Position numbers and translations under genes: made by a program | Shown here: positions 7,425 through 14,989 of the stretch, piece after piece | How positions within the stretch are numbered: the first letter of the stretch is position 1 | How the letters are laid out: every line of letters begins with the position of its first letter | Notes under the pieces: model-generated | Seen by the model: the letters and a program-made list of their open reading frames with translations, nothing else | Databases searched by the model: none | Told to the model about the DNA's origin: nothing | From: Nocardioides sp. URHA0032 | GTDB lineage: Bacteria > Actinomycetota > Actinomycetes > Propionibacteriales > Nocardioidaceae | Direction: 5' to 3' | Assembly: GCF_000620645.1 (NCBI RefSeq) | Contig: NZ_JIAV01000021.1 | Location: 124,001-188,000, forward strand | Length of the DNA: 64,000 nt

Positions 7425-8866
7425 ACCTCGTCGAGCTCCGACCAGTCGACGGTCGCCGTACGACGCTGGTACTCCGCGACGAGACCGGGCCAGTTGGTGG
7501 TGATCCGGCGGCCGTCGCGGTACCAGCTGTCGCAGCCCGACCAGATGCCCCTGCCCAGCCGGTCCTGCATGTCCTCGTCGTACCGCTCCCAGACGTCGCG
7601 GCGGACCGCGACCCGGTGCGCGCGGCCGTCCTGGATCCGCCGCGCGACCTGCGTGATCCAGCCGGCCTGCGCCTCGAGCATGCCGATGATCGAGCTGCCG
7701 CCCAGGTTGGTGTTCGGCCCGTAGACCACGAACAGGTTCGGGAAGCCCGGCATCGTCAGGCCGAGGTGGGCGCGGGCGCCGTCGGCCCACAGCTCCTTCA
7801 GGGGTAGGCCGTCCACGCCGCACACGTCGATCCCGCCGAGGAACTCGGTCGGCGCGAAGCCGGTGCCCCAGATCAGCACGTCGGCCTCGTGCAGCCGCCC
7901 GTCGCCGGTGCGCACGCCGCCCGGCTCGACGGCGGTGACCTGCTCGGTGACGACGTCGACGTGGTCGCGGTCCAGCGCGGGGTACCAGTCGTTGGAGAAC
8001 AGCAGCCGCTTGCAGCCGAGCTCGTAGGTCGGGACCAGCTTGCGCCGCAGCTCGGGGTCGCGGACCTGGCGGCGCAGCTGGAGCCTCCAGGCGGTGCGGA
8101 TCGCACCCATCAGCGGCCGGGTGATCGGCGAGGTGCCCTCGAGGGCGCCGTTGAACCGCTCGGTGATCCAGTAGGTCAGCCGCCGCTCGCCGGCGGGCAC
8201 CGCCGGCCAGCGCTCGAACAGCCGGTGGTGGCCCGGCGTGTACTCGCGGTCCGGCTTCGCGACGACGTACGGCGCGGAGCGCTGGAAGACGGTCATCGCG
8301 GCGACCCGGTCCACGATGCCGGGCACGAACTGGACCGCGCTGGCGCCGGTGCCGACCACGGCCACCCGCTTGCCGGTCAGGTCCACGTCGTGGCGCCAGC
8401 GCGCCGAGTGGAACGCCGGTCCGGCGAAGTTGCCGGCGCCGGGGATCGCGGGGATCACCGGGTTCGAGAGCTGGCCGGTCGCCGAGACGACCAGGTCCGC
8501 GTCGAGGACACCGGTGCTGGTGGTGACCCGCCACGCGCCGTCGGCGTACTCGAGCGCGGTGACCTCGGTGCCCGTGCGGACGAGGTCGAGCAGCCCGGCG
8601 TCCGACGCCGTGCGGCGGATGTAGTCGAGGATCTCGGGCTGGCCGGAGTAGCGGCGGCCCCAGGCCGGGTTCGTCGCCCACGACCAGGAGTAGAGGGGAG
8701 AGGGGACGTCGCAGGCCGCGCCCGGGTAGGTGTTGTCGCGCCAGACGCCGCCGACGTCGGCCGCGCGCTCGAGGATCGTGACGTCGCCGACGCCGGCCTC
8801 GCGCAGGGCACGGGCGACCCCCAGGCCGCCGAACCCGGCACCGATGACGACCACCCGGACACGCAT
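7421..8866 (-). CDS. Flavin-containing monooxygenase, Baeyer-Villiger type
   Basis: This FAD/NADPH monooxygenase of 481 residues has an N-terminal FAD Rossmann motif VVVIGAGFGGLGVARAL, a second dinucleotide motif VAVVGTGASAVQF, and between them FAGPAFHSARW, which fits the Baeyer-Villiger fingerprint FxGxxxHxxxW. Such enzymes insert oxygen next to a ketone, giving esters or lactones. The start at 8866 is the ATG immediately before VRVVVIGAG; a longer open frame upstream runs antisense to other sequence. An SDR gene lies upstream on the same strand, so an alcohol-ketone-ester sequence of steps is conceivable. Confidence 0.88.
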   Translation of the reverse strand: MRVRVVVIGAGFGGLGVARALREAGVGDVTILERAADVGGVWRDNTYPGAACDVPSPLYSWSWATNPAWGRRYSGQPEILDYIRRTASDAGLLDLVRTGTEVTALEYADGAWRVTTSTGVLDADLVVSATGQLSNPVIPAIPGAGNFAGPAFHSARWRHDVDLTGKRVAVVGTGASAVQFVPGIVDRVAAMTVFQRSAPYVVAKPDREYTPGHHRLFERWPAVPAGERRLTYWITERFNGALEGTSPITRPLMGAIRTAWRLQLRRQVRDPELRRKLVPTYELGCKRLLFSNDWYPALDRDHVDVVTEQVTAVEPGGVRTGDGRLHEADVLIWGTGFAPTEFLGGIDVCGVDGLPLKELWADGARAHLGLTMPGFPNLFVVYGPNTNLGGSSIIGMLEAQAGWITQVARRIQDGRAHRVAVRRDVWERYDEDMQDRLGRGIWSGCDSWYRDGRRITTNWPGLVAEYQRRTATVDWSELDEV

Positions 8867-9036
8867 GGACGGACCATACCGGGAGTACGCCCGCTCGCGT
8901 TCACGTCGTCCGCGCCGGGCGTTCACCGTCATCCCGGGCAGGAAGGGCAGCCACCCGGTCGCCGTCACGGGCCCGCGGTCCGCCGCCGGACCGCGAAGGA
9001 CACCTTCCGGTTGCGATGAGGCGGGGGTTGTCCGCC

Positions 9037-9107
9037 GAAACCCGCTCGACACGCCGTACCGCACCGGCGTGTCGCGCGGGTTTCTCCGGTCAGCCGGAGA
9101 AACCCGC
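9037..9107 (-). repeat. Overlapping, mutually exclusive hairpins between the SDR and monooxygenase genes
   Basis: Three copies of a 9-mer (GAAACCCGC at 9037 and 9099; its complement at 9076) build two competing stems. One pairs 9076-9089 with 9094-9107 (14 bp, perfect, 4-base loop). The other pairs 9037-9056 with 9065-9084 (19 pairs, one mismatch, 8-base loop). The first would form as the terminator of the SDR transcript. The rest of the intergenic stretch, 8867-9036, shows nothing I can name. Confidence 0.65.
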
Positions 9108-9111
9108 CGCC

Positions 9112-9885
9112 TCAGGTGATCGTCATGCCCCCGTCGACGGCCAGCGTCTGACCGGTGACGTACCCCGCGGCGTCCGAGGCCAGGAACACCACCGTGGCCG
9201 CCAGCTCGACGGGGTCGCCCTTGCGACCGGCGGGGATCCGGGCCTGCTGGGAGTCGAGATAGCCCGGCGGGTACTGGTCGGTCATCTCCGACTCGAAGAA
9301 GCCCGGGGCGATCGCGTTGACGCGGATGCCCTTGCGACCGGTCCACTGCTGGGCGAGGTCGCGGGTGAGCCCGATCAGGCCGGCCTTGGACGCCGCGTAC
9401 GCCGCCTGGGGGAGGCCGGCGGTCGTGAGGCCGAGGACCGAGCTGATGTTGATGATGCTCGACCCGGGCTGCATCACCCGGCCGCACGCCTGCGCCATCC
9501 AGTAGCAGCCGTTGAGGTTCACGTCGATCACCTGGCGGAACTGCTCGGGGGGCTCCCGGGTCGCCGGCACCGCCGTACCGATGCCGGCGTTGTTGACCAG
9601 CACGTCCACCCGGCCGAACTCCTCCATCGCGAGCGCGACCAGGTTCGTGCACGAGTCGGGGTCGGCCACGTCGGTCGCGACCGTGAGCGCGCGGCGACCC
9701 GCGGCCTCGACCAGCTGCGCGGTGTCGGCGAGGCGGTCGGTACGCCGGGCGCCGAGCGCGAGGTCGGCGCCCGCCTCGGCCAGGCCACGGGCGAAGGCGA
9801 CGCCCAGCCCGCTGGAGGCTCCGGTGACGACGGCGACCTTGCCGTCGAGCCGGAAGAGATCGGTGACGGTTCGCGACTCGCTCAT
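9112..9885 (-). CDS. Short-chain dehydrogenase/reductase
   Basis: This classical SDR of 257 residues has the cofactor motif VTGASSGLGVAFARG, the structural motif LVNNAGIG, the catalytic Ser in SIINISSVLG and the YAASKAG Tyr/Lys pair. It oxidises or reduces a hydroxy or keto group with NAD(P)(H); the substrate is unknown. The start at 9885 (MSESRTVTDLF) is preferred to the upstream in-frame codon at 9918 because it gives the usual short lead before the DGKVAVVTG strand. It may be co-transcribed with the Baeyer-Villiger-type gene 245 bp downstream, though the strong hairpins between them argue for separation. Confidence 0.88.
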   Translation of the reverse strand: MSESRTVTDLFRLDGKVAVVTGASSGLGVAFARGLAEAGADLALGARRTDRLADTAQLVEAAGRRALTVATDVADPDSCTNLVALAMEEFGRVDVLVNNAGIGTAVPATREPPEQFRQVIDVNLNGCYWMAQACGRVMQPGSSIINISSVLGLTTAGLPQAAYAASKAGLIGLTRDLAQQWTGRKGIRVNAIAPGFFESEMTDQYPPGYLDSQQARIPAGRKGDPVELAATVVFLASDAAGYVTGQTLAVDGGMTIT

Positions 9886-9914
9886 GGCGACATCGTCGCA
9901 GGGCCGCCGCGCGG

Positions 9915-10523
9915 TCACTTCCCCTGGTACTCCCGCACCGTCTCGCAGGAGATCAGCTCGTCGTGCGGGTCCAGGGTCTCGAGGAACTCGACCAGGTCGT
10001 TGCCCGGGCCGCAGTCGATGACGTCGCGCCGGCCGTCGGGGTCGAGCAGCACCTCGTCGTCGCCCGGGCCGAGGTCGAGGTGGGTGGGCGGGTAGGGCCG
10101 GGTCCGGCCGCGCGAGGCGACGGTGGAGCGGTCGTCCCCGGCGCCCGCGCGCATCGTGTCGCCCCCGAGGTAGTCGGCGAGGTAGTCGTTCCCCGGGCCG
10201 CCCACCAGCTCGTCGATGCCCCGACGGCCGTCGATCGAGTCGCGGCCGGGTCCGCCGATGAGGAGGTCCCGCCCCCGGTCGTCCTCGATCTCGTCGTTGC
10301 CGCGGCCGCCGCGGACCCAGTCGTCGCCGGGCCCGCCGGTCAGGAGGTCGTTGCCACCGCGACCACGGACCTCGTCGGCGCCGTCCCGCGCCTCGATCCA
10401 GTCGCGCTTCGGCGTACCGACGAGCGTCTCGTTGTCCGCGGTGCCGCGGATGTGCTCGGCGGCGGCGACGGAGGGGAGCAGGACGAGGGTGAGCCCGAGA
10501 GCGGCTACAGCGAGTGCCTTCAT
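9915..10523 (-). CDS. Secreted RTX-type (hemolysin-type calcium-binding repeat) protein
   Basis: This 202-residue protein has a Sec signal peptide ([22 protein letters not shown], predicted cleavage after AAA) and then a run of degenerate GGxGxDxxx nonapeptides: [42 protein letters not shown] and others. These form calcium-binding parallel beta-rolls. It has no catalytic domain, and no type I secretion genes lie nearby, so it is probably exported by Sec and folds on calcium outside the cell. The start at 10523 is chosen because it begins the signal peptide. It is divergent from the leuS leader. Confidence 0.85.
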   Translation of the reverse strand: MKALAVAALGLTLVLLPSVAAAEHIRGTADNETLVGTPKRDWIEARDGADEVRGRGGNDLLTGGPGDDWVRGGRGNDEIEDDRGRDLLIGGPGRDSIDGRRGIDELVGGPGNDYLADYLGGDTMRAGAGDDRSTVASRGRTRPYPPTHLDLGPGDDEVLLDPDGRRDVIDCGPGNDLVEFLETLDPHDELISCETVREYQGK

Positions 10524-10568
10524 CGCGTCGAGTCTGGCACGACCGGCCGAGCGCGGTACCATGGCGCC

Positions 10569-10595
10569 ATGCGAAGGATCCTGCTCCTTACCTAG
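10569..10595 (+). CDS. leuS leader peptide MRRILLLT
   Basis: This is an eight-codon ORF with three consecutive leucine codons (CTG CTC CTT; CTT is rare in this genome), ending in TAG at 10593-10595. It is followed at once by a hairpin and an intrinsic terminator in front of leuS. The arrangement is typical of ribosome-mediated attenuation, with the ribosome sensing charged tRNA-Leu. No strong SD is seen; the ATG at 10569 gives the leucine run. Confidence 0.8.
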   Translation: MRRILLLT

Positions 10596-10627
10596 CCGCG
10601 TCGACACGCATCACCATCGACGCGGCT
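10594..10627 (+). promoter_or_regulatory. Leader hairpin overlapping the leader stop codon
   Basis: Arms 10594-10604 and 10617-10627 pair perfectly over 11 bp with a 12-base loop. The 5' arm begins inside the TAG of the leader peptide, so a ribosome on the leucine codons or on the stop would control its folding. It directly abuts the terminator stem. Confidence 0.7.
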
Positions 10628-10653
10628 GCCCCTCGTGCCCGAGGGGCTTTTTT
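10628..10653 (+). terminator. Intrinsic terminator (attenuator) in front of leuS
   Basis: GCCCCTCG pairs with CGAGGGGC around a TGCC loop and is followed by six T residues. This is the only classical T-tract terminator noticed in the window. It lies 40 bases before the leuS start, so it must be bypassed for leuS to be expressed. Confidence 0.9.
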
Positions 10654-10692
10654 GTGCCCGGAGCCAGAGCGAGCAGAGCAGAGAGAGACGAG

Positions 10693-13164
10693 ATGAGCGA
10701 GCAGGAGCAGTACGACATCGAGGCCGTTCAGGAGAAGTGGCTGCCGGTGTGGGAGCGGCTGGAGCCGTTCCGCGCCGACGACGACTCCCCGCGGGAGAAG
10801 AAGTACGCGCTCACGATGTTCCCGTACCCCTCCGGCGACCTGCACATGGGCCACGCCGAGGTCACCGCCCTGCACGACGTGATCGCGCGCTACTGGTGGC
10901 AGCGCGGCTACGAGGTCCTGAACCCGATGGGCTGGGACTCCTTCGGCCTGCCCGCCGAGAACGCCGCGATCCGCAACGACGAGCACCCGGCGACGTACAC
11001 CTACGCGAACATCGAGACGCAGTACGAGTCCTTCAAGCGGTACGCCGTCTCCTTCGACTGGTCGCGCCGGCTGCACACCTCCGACCCGGAGTACTACCGG
11101 TGGACGCAGTGGCTGTTCCTGAAGTTCCGGGAGCGGGGCCTGGCGTACCGGAAGAACAGCCCGGTGAACTGGTGCCCGCACGATCAGACGGTGCTGGCCA
11201 ACGAGCAGGTCGTCGACGGCCGGTGCGAGCGTTGCGGGCACGAGGTCACCAAGCGCGAGCTGACCCAGTGGTACTTCCGGATCACCGAGTACGCCCAGGA
11301 GCTGCTGGACGACCTGGACCGCCTGGAGCCGACCTGGCCGACCCGCGTCGTCACGGCCCAGCGGAACTGGATCGGTCGCTCCGAGGGCGCCCACGTGGAC
11401 TTCCGGGTCGAGGGCCGCGACGAGCCGATCACCGTCTACACGACCCGCCCGGACACGATCTTCGGCACCACGTTCATGGTCGTGGCCGTCGACTCCCCGC
11501 TGGCCGATGAGCTGGTCACCGACGGGCAGCGGGCCGCCTTCGAGGCCTACCGCGAGGAGATCCGCAAGGAGACCGAGATCGAGCGACTGTCCGCCGAGCG
11601 ACCCAAGACCGGCGTCGACCTGGGCGTCACGGCGACCAACCCGGTCACCGGCACCCAGATCCCCGTGTGGGCGACGGACTATGTGCTGGCCGACTACGGC
11701 ACCGGTGCGGTCATGGGCGTGCCCGGCGGCGACCAGCGCGACTGGGAGTTCGCGACCGAGATGGGGCTGGAGATCGTCCGCACCACGCAGCCGCCGTCCG
11801 GCTTCGAGGGCGAGTCGTTCCATGGCGAGGGCCCGGCGATCAACTCGCCCGCCCCCGGCGTCGACGCGCCGCTGGACATCAACGGACTGGGCGTCGCCGA
11901 CGCGAAGCGGGCGACGATCGAGTTCCTGGAGCAGCAGGGGACCGGCAAGGGTGCGGTCAACTTCCGGCTGCGCGACTGGCTGCTGAGCCGCCAGCGCTAC
12001 TGGGGCGTCCCGATCCCGATCATCCACTGCGAGAAGGACGGTGAGGTCGCCGTACCGTACGAGCAGCTGCCCCTGGAGCTGCCGGAGCTGCGCGGTGCCG
12101 ACCTGAAGCCGAAGGGCGTCTCGCCGCTGGCCGCGGCGTCCGACTGGGTCGACGTGGAGTGCCCCACCTGCGGCGGCCCGGCCAAACGGGACAGCGACAC
12201 GATGGACACCTTCGTCGACTCGTCCTGGTACTTCCTGCGCTACTGCTCGCCGCACTACACCGACGGCCCGTTCGACGTCGCCAAGGCCAACGCCTGGATG
12301 CCCGCGGACATCTACGTCGGCGGCGTCGAGCACGCGGTGCTGCACCTGCTGTACGCACGGTTCTTCACCAAGGTCCTGCGCGACATGGGGATGCTGGAGG
12401 TCGGCGAGCCGTTCGCAGCCCAGCTGAACCAGGGCTTCGTCATCAATCGTGGCAAGAAGATGAGCAAGTCGCTGGGCAACGGCGTCAGTCTGGGGGACCA
12501 ACTTGCGGAGTTCGGAGTGGACGCCGTACGCGTGACCCTGGTATTCGCAGGCCCTCCGGAGGACGACATCGACTGGGCCGACATGTCGCCGGCCGGATCG
12601 CTGCGGTTCCTGCAGCGCGCCTGGCGGTTGTCCGGTGACGTCACCTCCGAGGCGGGCGTCTCGCCGGAGGGCGGTGACCTGGCACTGCGGCGCGTCACCG
12701 CGCGCACCGTGCACGAGGCGGCCGAGCTGGTCGAGTCGTACCGGTTCAACGTGATGGTCGCGCGGCTGATGGAGCTGGTGAACGCCACCCGCAAGGCCAT
12801 CGACTCGGGCTGCGGGCCCGCGGACCCGGCGGTGCGTGAGGCGACCGAGGCCGTCGCGATCCTGCTGTCGCTGGTCGCGCCGTACACGGCCGAGGAGATG
12901 TGGGAGCGGCTGGGCCACGAGCCGACCGTCGCCCGCGCCGGCTGGCCCGAGGTCGACGAGGCACTGCTGGTCGAGGAGTCCGTCACGGCCGTCGTCCAGA
13001 TCCAGGGCAAGGTCCGCGCGCGGCTGGAGGTCGCGCCGGACATCACCGAGTCCGACCTGGAGGCGCTGGCGCTCGCCGACCCGGGCGTGGTGAAGGCGAT
13101 CGACGGCCGCGAGGTGCGCAAGGTGATCGTCCGCGCCCCGAAGCTGGTCAACGTCGTCGTCTAG
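10693..13164 (+). CDS. leuS: Leucyl-tRNA synthetase
   Basis: LeuS attaches leucine to tRNA-Leu in the cytoplasm. The 823-residue class I synthetase carries the HIGH-type motif HMGH (residues 51-54, in [11 protein letters not shown]), the CP1 editing domain with the TTRPDTIFG and [23 protein letters not shown] segments, a zinc-ribbon-like CPHDQT/CERCGH pair, a second CPTCGG, and KMSKS at about 589-593. The C-terminal anticodon-binding and leucyl-specific domains are present. Expression is probably set by the upstream leader peptide and terminator. The ATG at 10693 has a purine-rich upstream tract. Confidence 0.98.
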   Translation: MSEQEQYDIEAVQEKWLPVWERLEPFRADDDSPREKKYALTMFPYPSGDLHMGHAEVTALHDVIARYWWQRGYEVLNPMGWDSFGLPAENAAIRNDEHPATYTYANIETQYESFKRYAVSFDWSRRLHTSDPEYYRWTQWLFLKFRERGLAYRKNSPVNWCPHDQTVLANEQVVDGRCERCGHEVTKRELTQWYFRITEYAQELLDDLDRLEPTWPTRVVTAQRNWIGRSEGAHVDFRVEGRDEPITVYTTRPDTIFGTTFMVVAVDSPLADELVTDGQRAAFEAYREEIRKETEIERLSAERPKTGVDLGVTATNPVTGTQIPVWATDYVLADYGTGAVMGVPGGDQRDWEFATEMGLEIVRTTQPPSGFEGESFHGEGPAINSPAPGVDAPLDINGLGVADAKRATIEFLEQQGTGKGAVNFRLRDWLLSRQRYWGVPIPIIHCEKDGEVAVPYEQLPLELPELRGADLKPKGVSPLAAASDWVDVECPTCGGPAKRDSDTMDTFVDSSWYFLRYCSPHYTDGPFDVAKANAWMPADIYVGGVEHAVLHLLYARFFTKVLRDMGMLEVGEPFAAQLNQGFVINRGKKMSKSLGNGVSLGDQLAEFGVDAVRVTLVFAGPPEDDIDWADMSPAGSLRFLQRAWRLSGDVTSEAGVSPEGGDLALRRVTARTVHEAAELVESYRFNVMVARLMELVNATRKAIDSGCGPADPAVREATEAVAILLSLVAPYTAEEMWERLGHEPTVARAGWPEVDEALLVEESVTAVVQIQGKVRARLEVAPDITESDLEALALADPGVVKAIDGREVRKVIVRAPKLVNVVV

Positions 13165-13174
13165 CGCTGTGCTC

Positions 13175-13180
13175 TAACCT
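13175..13180 (+). promoter_or_regulatory. -10 hexamer TAACCT for degV
   Basis: TAACCT is followed by seven bases and then the ATG at 13188, predicting a leaderless transcript for the DegV gene separate from leuS. Confidence 0.45.
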
Positions 13181-13187
13181 CGGCGAC

Positions 13188-14042
13188 ATGCCGGTCGTGG
13201 TCGTCACCGACTCGACCGCCTGCCTCCCCCCGGAGCTGGCGGCCGAGCGGGGGATCGTGGTGGTCCCGCTCCAGGTGGTGATCGGGGCGACGGTGTACGA
13301 CGAGGGCGCGGGGGGTGCCACGCCCGAGATGGTCGCCGCAGCGCTGCGCGAGTGGAAGCCGGTCAGCACCTCGCGGCCGAGTCCCGCGGCCCTGCTGGAG
13401 GTCTACGAGAAGGCCGCCCGCGATGGCGCGACGGAGATCGTGTCGGTGCACCTGTCCGGCGAGATGAGCGGCACCTTCGAGTCGGCCCAGCTCGCGGCGC
13501 GCGACGCGTCGGTCCGCGTCGTACCCGTGGACACCCGGCAGGTCGGAGTGGCCACGGGCTTCGCCGTGCTGGCCGCGGCCGACGTGCTCGACGCGGGCGG
13601 CACCGCCGACGAGGCCGCCGACGCCGCCCGGGAGCGGGCGGAGGTGACGTCCTCGCTCTTCTACGTCGACACGCTCGAGTACCTGCGCCGCGGGGGTCGG
13701 ATCGGCGCCGCGGCCGCCCTGTTCGGTGGTGCGCTCGCGGTGAAGCCGCTGCTCCAGATCAAGGACGGCACCGTCGCCTCGCTCGAGCGGGTCCGCACGT
13801 CCGTGCGGGCGCTGGCCCGGCTGGAGGAGCTGGCCGTGCAGGCCGCGGGCGAGGGGCAGGTCGATGTCTGCGTCGCGCACCTCGCGAGCGCCGAGCGTGC
13901 GGGTGCGCTCGCCGAGAAGCTGGCCGCGCGGCTCGAGCCGAACCTCGGTGGCCGCGAGGTGTGGTGCGGCGAGCTCGGCGCGGTGCTCGGCGCCCACGTC
14001 GGGCCCGGCATGATCGCCGTCTGCGTGGCGCCGCGCCGGTAG
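13188..14042 (+). CDS. DegV family fatty-acid-binding protein
   Basis: This 284-residue protein starts with VVVTDSTACLPPELA (the DegV N-terminal signature) and contains SRPSPAALLEVYE, VSVHLSGEMSGTFESAQLAA (the SGT..SA lipid carboxylate-binding motif) and VDTLEYLRRGGRIGAAAALFG. DegV/FakB proteins hold a fatty acid and, in species with FakA, present it for phosphorylation; no fakA is in the window. It lies between leuS and comEA as in other actinobacteria. Confidence 0.93.
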   Translation: MPVVVVTDSTACLPPELAAERGIVVVPLQVVIGATVYDEGAGGATPEMVAAALREWKPVSTSRPSPAALLEVYEKAARDGATEIVSVHLSGEMSGTFESAQLAARDASVRVVPVDTRQVGVATGFAVLAAADVLDAGGTADEAADAARERAEVTSSLFYVDTLEYLRRGGRIGAAAALFGGALAVKPLLQIKDGTVASLERVRTSVRALARLEELAVQAAGEGQVDVCVAHLASAERAGALAEKLAARLEPNLGGREVWCGELGAVLGAHVGPGMIAVCVAPRR

Positions 14043-14070
14043 CCGGTATCCGTCCACAGGACGGGCTTCC

Positions 14071-14103
14071 GACCGGCTCGTCCCCAACTCGGGACGATCG
14101 GTC
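14071..14103 (+). terminator. Stem-loop after degV
   Basis: TCGTCCC (14078-14084) pairs with 14091-14097, and GACCG (14071-14075) pairs with 14099-14103, around a 6-base loop, about 30 bases after the degV stop. There is no T-tract. Confidence 0.5.
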
Positions 14104-14139
14104 CCGTCCGGGCCGGTCGCGCTGCCTAGCGTCCCGCAC

Positions 14140-14988
14140 ATGGCCCGATCCACCGACCACCAGGACGCCGTCTCCCGCCGGCTCGCGCTGCTCAGTGCCG
14201 AGCTCGCCGGCGAGCGACCCGAGCCACCCGAGCGACCCGAGCGACCCGGGCGTCCCGAGCCGCCGGCGGTGCCGGAGGTGCCGCTTCCGGGACGGCACGC
14301 GTCCCGCCGGGCATCGTCGCTGCCGGGGACGCTGCTGCCCGAGAGGCTGCTGCCGGAGACGCTGCACGGTCGGGTGGCGCTGGGGCCGGCCCAGCTGGCG
14401 GTCGTGGCGGTGCTGGTGGCGATCGGGCTGGCGGTCACCTGCTGGTGGGTGCTGCGCGGCCAGCCGAGCCGGGTGGAGGCGCCCGCGCCGGTCGCACTGA
14501 CCTCGCAGCCGCCGCTCGTCGACGCCTCACCGGTGGCTGCCCGGGCGTCCGCGACCGCGGCCTCGGTGACGGTCGACGTGACGGGCAAGGTCCGACATCC
14601 GGGGATCGTGGTGCTCGACGCCGGCGCACGGGTCGTCGACGCGCTCGAGGAGGCCGGCGGCGCCCGCCCGGGGGTGGACCTGTCGGGGCTCAACCTGGCG
14701 CGGGTGCTCGTCGACGGCGAGCAGGTCGTGGTGGGCGTGCCGCCGCCCGCGGGCGTGGCGGCCTCGGCGGCGGCGTCGCCGGGGGCGAGCGGTGGTCCGC
14801 TGGTCAACCTCAACACCGCGTCCCAGGCCGAGCTGGAGGCGCTGCCCGAGGTGGGGCCGGTCACCGCCCAGGCGATCCTGGCGTTCCGTGACGAGCACGG
14901 CGGGTTCACGGCCGTGGACGAGCTGCTCGAGGTCGACGGGATCGGGGACGCGACGCTCGGCCAGCTCGCGCCGTACGTGACGGTCTGA
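14140..14988 (+). CDS. comEA: ComEA family competence/DNA-binding protein
   Basis: This membrane-anchored DNA-binding protein of 282 residues belongs to the DNA-uptake machinery. It has an N-terminal cytoplasmic part rich in Glu-Pro-Arg (residues 25-45, with PERPERPGRPEPP-like repeats), one transmembrane helix at about residues 85-107, an SLBB-like domain (VDVTGKVRHPGIVVLDAGARV) and a C-terminal helix-hairpin-helix repeat pair: NLNTASQAELEALPEVGPVTAQAIL then VDELLEVDGIGDATLGQL. The HhH pair binds double-stranded DNA outside the membrane. comEC begins directly after its stop codon. Confidence 0.93.
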   Translation: MARSTDHQDAVSRRLALLSAELAGERPEPPERPERPGRPEPPAVPEVPLPGRHASRRASSLPGTLLPERLLPETLHGRVALGPAQLAVVAVLVAIGLAVTCWWVLRGQPSRVEAPAPVALTSQPPLVDASPVAARASATAASVTVDVTGKVRHPGIVVLDAGARVVDALEEAGGARPGVDLSGLNLARVLVDGEQVVVGVPPPAGVAASAAASPGASGGPLVNLNTASQAELEALPEVGPVTAQAILAFRDEHGGFTAVDELLEVDGIGDATLGQLAPYVTV

Positions 14989-14989
14989 G

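Noticed and set aside
10694..13164. A T-box riboswitch for leuS
   Set aside because: No T-box bulge (TGGNACC) or specifier stem is seen; the short Leu-rich ORF fits peptide-based attenuation better.
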